From Cyclobacteriaceae bacterium (GTDB lineage: Bacteria; Bacteroidota; Bacteroidia; Cytophagales; Cyclobacteriaceae), in the NCBI GenBank assembly GCA_028281285.1, contig JANQKF010000008.1:1-64000 (forward strand): 64,000 bases of DNA. The letters are read 5' to 3'. Both the position numbers and the translations under genes were made by a program. Of this stretch, positions 57,694 through 64,000 are shown one piece after another. The number at the start of each line of letters is the position of its first letter. Positions within the stretch are counted from its first letter, which is position 1. The notes beneath the pieces are model-generated. The model was not told the origin of the DNA and made no database searches. It was given only the letters and a program-made list of their open reading frames with translations.

Positions 57694-58611
57694 CTAAAAC
57701 TTAGCTCTCGCTAACCCTATACCATCATATCCAAATCTATTACCATTGTAGAGCATATACAGATAACTACCATGTTTAAAAATACTAGGGTACTCGATCA
57801 TTTCGGAATCAAACCCTTCTAATGAAACTCCTATCCCCACTTCTGCGTCCCTTCTTTCCCATGAGGCATTGTCGTTAGAAACCGCATACCCCATTCGATA
57901 GTCTACCGTCTTGGTTTTTAAAGCATACCATAGATGATATACATTATCAATCTTCAGTATCCAAGGTCTGGCAAAATTCGTCTCTTCTTCCTCGAAATCG
58001 ATTATCACATCACCATTTCGTTCCCAGCTAATACCATCATAGGAGTGAGCCCGACAAACTCTATAGTAAGACTTAAGTTGACCATCAATTTCTTCCCACT
58101 TCACCCCGGATATATAGCTCATAATTAACTGACCTTTATCATGGAATACATGGGGTGAAGTCATGAGAATAGGGTCAATATCATTCAGAGGCAAAATTGG
58201 TGCTCTGGAATATTTTTTAAAAGTTTTTCCCCCATCTTCACTAATCGCCAAGCCTATCATAGCCTGAAAGAGCGGACCCTTGTATCCCTGGGTCCAGCCT
58301 ATATAGTACATGTACTTTGCACCATCTACATCAACAATACTCGAACCTATGGCCCCATGCTGATCAAAGTGTCCGATCGGGCCAGGAGACAAAACCGGAT
58401 TCTTAGTTTCGAAGAGGATTTCCCTAGGGTTGGTAATATCAAGCTCGATAAACCCTGTATGTGCCCGTTGCTCCGAATTACGACTACCAAAATAAACCCT
58501 GAAAACATCTCCATTCAGATGATCGGCAAAGGGAAGCACCGCATGGGACTGCTTCCAATGTTCTGATTGATCAGGACGATAAATATGGCCGATTTTTTCC
58601 CAGGTATACAC
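57694..58611 (-). CDS. Five-bladed beta-propeller protein, GH43/GH130-like
   Basis: The 305-residue protein shows repeated beta blades with YFGSRNSEQR, KYMYYIGWTQGYKG, ILMTSPHVFHDKGQL and YPSIFKHGSYLYMLYNG, a pattern of the GH43/GH32/GH130 propeller superfamily. There is no signal peptide, so it is likely cytoplasmic, which is unusual for a hydrolase in a biosynthetic locus. It may act as a phosphorylase, a transferase-like enzyme or a binding protein. Catalytic residues could not be fixed by eye. It lies 2 bases before the NeuD-like gene. Confidence 0.6.
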   Translation of the reverse strand: MYTWEKIGHIYRPDQSEHWKQSHAVLPFADHLNGDVFRVYFGSRNSEQRAHTGFIELDITNPREILFETKNPVLSPGPIGHFDQHGAIGSSIVDVDGAKYMYYIGWTQGYKGPLFQAMIGLAISEDGGKTFKKYSRAPILPLNDIDPILMTSPHVFHDKGQLIMSYISGVKWEEIDGQLKSYYRVCRAHSYDGISWERNGDVIIDFEEEETNFARPWILKIDNVYHLWYALKTKTVDYRMGYAVSNDNASWERRDAEVGIGVSLEGFDSEMIEYPSIFKHGSYLYMLYNGNRFGYDGIGLARAKF

Positions 58612-58612
58612 G

Positions 58613-59275
58613 CTAAAAATTCAACTGGTCTGATTTCAACTTGTGGGCTTTGGTGGGTTCTACCAGGAACACATCTTTGGGCTTGGTAGATTTCCATATG
58701 TTGGTACCTGCTCCAACAAAACAATGATCACTGACTGTGATCCCATCACGAATATTAGTGCTGGAGCCCAGAAAACAATGATCTTCAATCACAACATCAC
58801 TATAAATGACAACATTGGTTGTAATCCAGCAATGATTCTTGACCACCGCTCCATGACCAAAATGATTTCCACTCCATACCACTACATTGTCTCCTATTTC
58901 CACTTCAAGTTGGATGGTGTTGTTCTCGAAAATGAAGGTGTTCTCCCCAATTTTATTATTGAACCAAAGCTTAATACCGGAGTGAACATAACTTGCTAGT
59001 TTATAGCCTTTGTTTTTAGCCTGCACGAACATGCTCTTCCGCATTTCATTTAAGCCCTTGTAGCCGGCAGCCACAAACATTTGGTAGTCTTCAGGCGGGT
59101 ACTTCTCTTCAATATTTTCGAATGCCACCAGGGGTAATCCATGGATGTCTTTTTCAGTGATAAATTCTTTGTTAGCGCAATAAGCCACCACTTCATACTC
59201 GCTGTCTTCGGTGAAATACCAATAAGTCATTCTGGCATAATTACCAGTGCCAAATATAATTAGCTTCTTACTCAT
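58613..59275 (-). CDS. NeuD/PglD-family acyltransferase
   Basis: The 220-residue protein begins KKLIIFGTGNYARMTYWYF, a Rossmann-like half, then a left-handed beta helix with GNHFGHGAVVKNHCW and GSSTNIRDGITVSDHCFVG. It differs from the 21810 gene in its tail, which lacks the GNPA motif and ends with a Lys-rich segment. It probably acylates a nucleotide-linked amino sugar; the KAS III/ACP module nearby could supply the acyl group. It overlaps the FemAB-like gene by 8 bases. Confidence 0.85.
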   Translation of the reverse strand: MSKKLIIFGTGNYARMTYWYFTEDSEYEVVAYCANKEFITEKDIHGLPLVAFENIEEKYPPEDYQMFVAAGYKGLNEMRKSMFVQAKNKGYKLASYVHSGIKLWFNNKIGENTFIFENNTIQLEVEIGDNVVVWSGNHFGHGAVVKNHCWITTNVVIYSDVVIEDHCFLGSSTNIRDGITVSDHCFVGAGTNIWKSTKPKDVFLVEPTKAHKLKSDQLNF

Positions 59276-60359
59276 GCTTTAGCTTGTCGTAGGGTACAAC
59301 ATAAAAATTAGAATATTCACTCCCCAATTCCTCTCGGCTCGCCTCCAGAATATTCTGGTCATATACTCGGGTGTAGTAGTAATAGTCCATATCAACTGCT
59401 CCCCACTTTTTCTTGAAACTGTGCAGGCTGGTCTGACTTTTCCATGTACCCCCCCAATTCCAATATTTAAAACCCCTTCTGACTGCATCTTTCATTGCCT
59501 CCAAAATAATTAGGCTTGAGGGTTGCAAATTTCTGAATTCATGAATTGTCGCTGGTGTAAAGTACTCAACGGTATTGTTGAAATAGAAAAGCAATAGCCC
59601 AGCTACCTTTTTGTCGTTGAGTTGAGCAATGAACACTGCATATTCGGAGGTGGAATATCGGGTTGGGATTTCCTGAAAAAAGTCTTTCCGTTTGGTAAGG
59701 CCTCCTATTGCGCTGATGTTGTCAACGTGAACATCGAACAGGAAATCAAGATCCTCAGGATCAGTCGATCGGTAAACTTCAATTCCAGACTTTCTGGCTT
59801 TACGAATATTACGTGGTCTTGGGTCGCTGAATATGTCAATCAAGTCCTGCTCTATCGAGTCTTGGTTGGTGAATTCAGGCAAGGGAGTGACTTGCCCAAT
59901 TCTTGAATCTTTAAAGTCGAAGGATGCATTTGATTCGCACCACAGATTGGTATTATCATCAAAAGGGCTTGATATTATTGTCGAGGAGGACACGCCATAC
60001 TCCTCACATAAGTCTTCAAAGGCTACATACAGTTTTTCCATTACCTCGACTTTCGTGTCCTCACCAATAGAGGAACGAAGTAAGAAGCCTCCATTGCTGC
60101 CAAAATATGCTGAAGAATTGCAAATCCTACCATATTTACCATGCTGAGAAAACAAAAAGGGTAAAGCTCCAAGAATGTCCTGTTTAGTTTCTTCTCTGAC
60201 GATCAACACTTCCAAATCTGCCTGAAGTTCGTTGCCTATATGTTTCAAATACGGCAAAGTATGGTAAATGAGTGCTTCTGGAACCGAGTTTAAAAACGAA
60301 GAATATTCGACTGCCTCGTTCTCCTTTAAAGTTTTTACTATCATTGATCTACTATTCAA
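59268..60359 (-). CDS. FemAB/GNAT-like acyl- or aminoacyltransferase
   Basis: The 363-residue protein has the two-lobed FemAB-like GNAT plan: VPEALIYHTLPYLKHI at the start, NIRKARKSGIEVYRST in the middle, and KYWNWGGTWKSQTSLHSF plus FKKKWGAVDMDYYYY at the end. Such enzymes move amino-acid or acyl groups onto amines, with aminoacyl-tRNA or acyl-CoA as donor. It is between the amidotransferase and NeuD-like genes and may decorate an amino sugar. It has no signal peptide. Confidence 0.78.
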   Translation of the reverse strand: MNSRSMIVKTLKENEAVEYSSFLNSVPEALIYHTLPYLKHIGNELQADLEVLIVREETKQDILGALPFLFSQHGKYGRICNSSAYFGSNGGFLLRSSIGEDTKVEVMEKLYVAFEDLCEEYGVSSSTIISSPFDDNTNLWCESNASFDFKDSRIGQVTPLPEFTNQDSIEQDLIDIFSDPRPRNIRKARKSGIEVYRSTDPEDLDFLFDVHVDNISAIGGLTKRKDFFQEIPTRYSTSEYAVFIAQLNDKKVAGLLLFYFNNTVEYFTPATIHEFRNLQPSSLIILEAMKDAVRRGFKYWNWGGTWKSQTSLHSFKKKWGAVDMDYYYYTRVYDQNILEASREELGSEYSNFYVVPYDKLKHE

Positions 60360-62229
60360 GGAATAACCTGCACCACCACTCGAAATTCATGAATGACCAG
60401 ATCAACAATCTATGATTCACTTTCTGATCTACATGCTCGGAGACAATTCTTCTCATGTAGTCAGGGTTGATGAATTCTTCACTTACCGGGTTACCTTTCA
60501 AAAGTAACTCACGGACATACTGCGCATTCTCTCCCCTATACCAACTTTCATCCGGAGCTGAAAATCCTTGCTTTTTACGATTTATGATCTTTTCAGGAAT
60601 AAACTCGCTCATGGCCTTACGAAGAATATTCTTCCCATCTGAAAACTCCCGGTACTTCCTTTTCTTGTAAACAGTATTCTCATCAATTTTCTGAATCTCG
60701 TTGTTCAGGTTACCGAGTTTATAGTGAACCGGAATCTTCTGAGCAAAATCTACGAGTTGATTATCAAGAAAAGGGAATCGTTCTTCAAGTCCATGGGCCA
60801 TAGACAGCTTATCACCCACCAACAACAGGGCCGGCAAAAAGGTCTTTATCTCAAAATAGAGTGAGTTATTAATATGATCTTCAGGCCTGCCATATTCCAG
60901 GCTATCATTAAAAGTGAAAACTCTTTCAAATACTTGCCGTGGTTCGTCAACATCAATTTGGCTAAGAATGTGGCTGTTGAAAAGCTGATCTTTGTCAGAG
61001 TCAGGAACAAGACGTTGCCAAAAGCCATAGTACTGGTCAAAAAAGTCTTGTTGACCAATAGAATCAAAAATACGGTAATATCTCCATGGGTATCCTCCAA
61101 AAAGCTCATCTCCACCTGTTCCTTGAAGACAGACCTTTACAAATTTGGAGGCGAGTCTTGAAATGTAATAGTTAGGATACGACATCCCTACTCTAAGATC
61201 TTCAAGATGATGTACAACTCTGGGTAATGACCATCGTAAATCACCCGCGTTCATGACTTGTTCAAAGTGCTCCGTCTTGAAATGATTGGCCATCAACTCG
61301 GCATCACGTCTCTCATCATAGTTGGCCTCAACGCCTGTGACTTCACTCATGTCGAAACCGCAAGTGAAGGTACTCAATCGATCCACATGTTCAGTCGCCA
61401 CAGCTGTGATTGATCCTGAATCCATCCCTCCCGACAAGTAACTTCCCACTGGAACATCAGCTACCATTTGTCGAGTTACCGCTTGTTCGAATAACCTCTT
61501 GGTTTCCAGCTTGGCTTCTTCAAAAGAAAGCGTTGTGTCTGGTTGTGTGAAATCATAATCCCACCAGGATTCATGCTTTACACCGATATCCTCAGGCGTA
61601 ATTTTGACAGTATTGGCTGGGGGTAACATCGTCACTCCTTTGAACAAAGTGCGATAGGAAAATAGATTCTGAAATGTGAAATACTCATTCAGCGCGCCTA
61701 TATCCACATCCTTCCGAAAATCCTTATGTTGAAGGATGGCCTTTATTTCAGACGAGAAGACCAGTATTCCTTGATTAAACCAGTAATACAACGGTTTTAC
61801 TCCGAACCTATCTCTTGTCAGATAAAGACAACGCTCTTTAAGGTCCCAGATGGCTGCAGCAAACATTCCATTAAATCGCTGGAATATCTTAGGCCCATAA
61901 GCAGATATCCCTTCCACAATCACTTCGGTATCTGATGAACTATGGAATGTATGACCCTTGGCGCTTAATTCTTGCCTCAATTCCATGAAATTGTAAATGC
62001 AGCCATTGAAAACAATCACCCATCGTCCGCACTTGGAGCTCATGGGCTGGGCTCCCTTGTCGGTTACGTCCAAAATGGCCAATCGTTTATGAGCCAAGCC
62101 TATATTTTCATGGCAATAATATCCCTCGCCATCGGGACCTCTGTGCTTTAGGCTTTCGCTCATTTTTTTGAGCTCCTGAAGAGCAACCGGACTTCCTTTT
62201 AGGTTATATATTCCTGCTATTCCGCACAT
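60352..62229 (-). CDS. asnB: Asparagine synthase-like glutamine amidotransferase
   Basis: The 625-residue protein has Cys2 (MCGIAGIYN) as Ntn amidotransferase nucleophile, LKHRGPDGEGY for glutamine binding, and the ATP pyrophosphatase loop SYLSGGMDSGSI. ERFPFLDNQLVDFA and the late RKKQGFSAPDESWY are typical. It may be the cell's AsnB, but in polysaccharide loci such enzymes often amidate uronic acids, as proposed for WbpS. It overlaps the FemAB-like gene by 8 bases and follows an aminotransferase gene. Confidence 0.88.
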   Translation of the reverse strand: MCGIAGIYNLKGSPVALQELKKMSESLKHRGPDGEGYYCHENIGLAHKRLAILDVTDKGAQPMSSKCGRWVIVFNGCIYNFMELRQELSAKGHTFHSSSDTEVIVEGISAYGPKIFQRFNGMFAAAIWDLKERCLYLTRDRFGVKPLYYWFNQGILVFSSEIKAILQHKDFRKDVDIGALNEYFTFQNLFSYRTLFKGVTMLPPANTVKITPEDIGVKHESWWDYDFTQPDTTLSFEEAKLETKRLFEQAVTRQMVADVPVGSYLSGGMDSGSITAVATEHVDRLSTFTCGFDMSEVTGVEANYDERRDAELMANHFKTEHFEQVMNAGDLRWSLPRVVHHLEDLRVGMSYPNYYISRLASKFVKVCLQGTGGDELFGGYPWRYYRIFDSIGQQDFFDQYYGFWQRLVPDSDKDQLFNSHILSQIDVDEPRQVFERVFTFNDSLEYGRPEDHINNSLYFEIKTFLPALLLVGDKLSMAHGLEERFPFLDNQLVDFAQKIPVHYKLGNLNNEIQKIDENTVYKKRKYREFSDGKNILRKAMSEFIPEKIINRKKQGFSAPDESWYRGENAQYVRELLLKGNPVSEEFINPDYMRRIVSEHVDQKVNHRLLIWSFMNFEWWCRLFLE

Positions 62230-62240
62230 CTAATCTTAAA

Positions 62241-63380
62241 TCAGAGGCTGTAGATAGAATTTACAATGTAATCATAGTCTTCCGAGACCATCCTATTGTG
62301 TAAAGGAATCGCCATAGAATAATCATTCGCATGACGTGCCCCCGGGAAGTCACTTACCTTGATGTTGTATTTCCGACCATAAAATTTAAGCATATGAACG
62401 GCATGGGTACCAGGGCGTGTGGAGATACCTTTTTCCTGCAATTTCTCCATGATTTCGTTGCGACTGTATGGTGAATTTGATTCGTCCACACTTGTCACAA
62501 AACTCTGCCAGCCGTGAAGGTAGTTGGACGAAAACTCAGGTAGTTTTAGCCAGTCAATTGCAGCTAATTTCTGTTTATAGAACTTCGCCCAACCATCTCT
62601 TTCTTCTATAAATTTATCCAGCTTGCCCAGCTGGACCACCCCAACAGCACCCTGCAAGTCGGTCATTCTATAATTGTACCCCATTATGTCAAAATCAGGT
62701 AATATGAAGGGTTTTGGCCCATGGTGTCTTTGTTCCTCGGAAATAGAAGCTCCATGGTTTCGAAGCATAACAACTTTTTCAGCCAGTGCATCATCATTAG
62801 TAGTGACCATTCCACCTTCTCCTGTAGTCACTGATTTTCTAGGATGAAAAGAAAAACAACCTAGTTCACCAAGCCCTCCTGCCGGAATACCTTTATAAGC
62901 AGCCCCTGCAGCACAGGCTCCATCTTCTACAATGGGTATTGCAGGAGCCACAGCCTTGATAGCATCAATATCAGCACAAAGGCCGAATAGGTGTACAGCC
63001 ATAATTGCCTTAGTCCTAGGTGTGATTCTATTCTTCAAATCATCTGGATCTATATTGAATGTAGACGGATCGATATCGCAGAATACGACTTCGGCTCCCT
63101 GATATAGCACGACATTAGCGGTCGAAACCCAAGTGAATGCCGGAACAATCACTTCATCTCCAGGGCCAATCCCCAAAGCAACTAATGATAAGTGGAGTGC
63201 CGTGGTAGCACTGGTTACAGCAATCGCGTGTTTCACTTCATGTCTTTGGGCAAAAAGTCCTTCAAACTCCCTGACCTTTGGTCCTGAAGTAAGCCATCCT
63301 GACATTAACGGTTCTTTCACCGCTTGCCATTCTTCCTCCCCTGTAACAGGTTGTGATATTTGAATTATTCTTTTCTCCAT
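62241..63380 (-). CDS. DegT-family sugar aminotransferase
   Basis: The 379-residue PLP enzyme has the cofactor Lys in CFSFHPRKSVTTGEGGM and VEDGACAAGAAYKG with the PLP-contact Asp, a pattern close to perosamine- or UDP-4-amino-type aminotransferases. It starts 1 base into the epimerase stop and lies upstream of asnB. Its keto-sugar substrate must be made by a dehydratase outside the window, or by the 18758 enzyme. Confidence 0.88.
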   Translation of the reverse strand: MEKRIIQISQPVTGEEEWQAVKEPLMSGWLTSGPKVREFEGLFAQRHEVKHAIAVTSATTALHLSLVALGIGPGDEVIVPAFTWVSTANVVLYQGAEVVFCDIDPSTFNIDPDDLKNRITPRTKAIMAVHLFGLCADIDAIKAVAPAIPIVEDGACAAGAAYKGIPAGGLGELGCFSFHPRKSVTTGEGGMVTTNDDALAEKVVMLRNHGASISEEQRHHGPKPFILPDFDIMGYNYRMTDLQGAVGVVQLGKLDKFIEERDGWAKFYKQKLAAIDWLKLPEFSSNYLHGWQSFVTSVDESNSPYSRNEIMEKLQEKGISTRPGTHAVHMLKFYGRKYNIKVSDFPGARHANDYSMAIPLHNRMVSEDYDYIVNSIYSL

Positions 63381-64000
63381 TATCCCTTGTCCAGACCGGT
63401 GGCTATACGCCAGTCAATTAGTTTTTGCAGACCTTCTCTTAGTTCATATTTATATTGAAACCCAATCTCCTCTCTGGCCTTCTTCGCAGATCCGATTCTG
63501 TTTTGTACCAGCGCCCTGGCATCGTCAGCCGAGTAGGGCTTATAGATTACTTCCAAATCGGAATTCTTCAGTTCAAGAATTGTATCACATAATTCTTTGA
63601 TAGAGGTTTGAACCTCCGTTCCCACGTTATACATGCCAAAACCAGTATCGCTTTTTAGGGCATCTACATTGCTCCTGGCTACATCCTCAACATAGATAAA
63701 ATCATACGCCTGGCTTCCATCGCCATTGATTATAGGTGATTCGTTAGCCTCGATTTTATTCAGCATAATCGGTACAACACCAGTATAAGCCGCAGTCTGA
63801 TCCTGGTGTGGTCCGTACACATTCATGTAACGAAGCCCTATTACTTCTAAACCATAGCGGTCATTAAAGGCAGTGGCCATAGCCTCTCCAGCAATTTTTG
63901 TTGCTCCGTAAAAATTCTTGTTGTTAAAAGGATGGTCTTCTGTCATAGGCAATTCCACGGCATCTCCGTAAACTGAAGCCGAGGAAGACCAGATCAATTT
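63380..64000 (-). CDS. NAD-dependent nucleotide-sugar epimerase, C-terminal part (cut by window end)
   Basis: About 206 residues are visible; the frame is open to the end of the window, so the N-terminal NAD-binding loop lies beyond it. The active-site Ser is in WSSSASVYGDAVELP, the Tyr-x3-Lys is in FYGATKIAGEAMA, and LRYMNVYGPHQDQTAAYTGV follows. The form fits UDP-glucose 4-epimerase-like or WbpP/TviC-type extended SDR enzymes. The apparent start at 63997 is only an internal codon. Confidence 0.88.
   Translation of the reverse strand, partial: KLIWSSSASVYGDAVELPMTEDHPFNNKNFYGATKIAGEAMATAFNDRYGLEVIGLRYMNVYGPHQDQTAAYTGVVPIMLNKIEANESPIINGDGSQAYDFIYVEDVARSNVDALKSDTGFGMYNVGTEVQTSIKELCDTILELKNSDLEVIYKPYSADDARALVQNRIGSAKKAREEIGFQYKYELREGLQKLIDWRIATGLDKG

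Overview
The window looks like a chromosomal segment of a Bacteroidota bacterium, probably an order Cytophagales-type marine lineage. The clues are an AT-rich composition, the gene run pyrG - yidC - UPF0173 hydrolase - parA - parB - DUF5683 - dapB, two DUF6089-type outer-membrane barrels, and promoters of the TTG-N20-TAnnTTTG kind. No species can be named from sequence alone. All family names here come from reading motifs by eye; no database search was run.

Left part (1-18752): core and housekeeping genes on both strands. It opens with the 3' end of pyrG (CTP synthase), then yidC with a clear terminator, a metallo-hydrolase, the ParAB chromosome partition pair, a DUF5683 protein and dapB. Next come a small secreted protein of unknown function, ung (uracil-DNA glycosylase), apaG, two methyltransferases, a membrane-anchored coiled-coil protein, a lipoprotein pullulanase, a PhzF-like/EamA-transporter pair, two DUF6089 barrels, a LolD-like ATPase, sucC and a tRNA-Arg(TCG).

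Right part (18758-64000): about 45 kb of more than 40 genes, all on the minus strand and mostly overlapping or a few bases apart. It is a surface-polysaccharide (capsule, O-antigen or glycoprotein glycan) locus transcribed from right to left; its promoter end lies beyond the window. In transcription order it holds: (a) an epimerase, sugar aminotransferase and asparagine-synthase-like amidotransferase; (b) a FemAB-like and a NeuD-like acyltransferase plus a cytoplasmic beta-propeller protein; (c) a small acyl-chain module of KAS III, ACP, KAS III, methyltransferase and SDR reductase; (d) a GT-C-like membrane protein, a CapA-like phosphoesterase and an ATP-grasp ligase; (e) glycosyltransferases and an FdtA/FdtA/LbH/FdtB set for a dTDP-3-acylamino-3,6-dideoxyhexose; (f) a double ulosonic-acid module with two C-C bond-forming enzymes, two HAD phosphatases, two cytidylyltransferases and two unusual GT-B transferases; (g) glycosyltransferases, an MBOAT O-acyltransferase with two tandem SGNH partners and a polymerase-like membrane protein; (h) a Pgl-like priming cassette (PglA, PglC, PglD, PglE, PglF types) interrupted by an ACP fused to a LnmK-like hot-dog protein.

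The best candidates for something undescribed are the carrier-protein chemistry placed inside sugar biosynthesis (ACP-LnmK fusion; KAS III/ACP module), the aldolase fused to a possible MAF/MptE-like domain in a duplicated ulosonic-acid module, and the two adjacent ketoisomerases, one of which has lost a key histidine. No Wzx flippase, ABC exporter, Wza/Wzc export gene, insertion sequence, CRISPR array or rRNA was seen.
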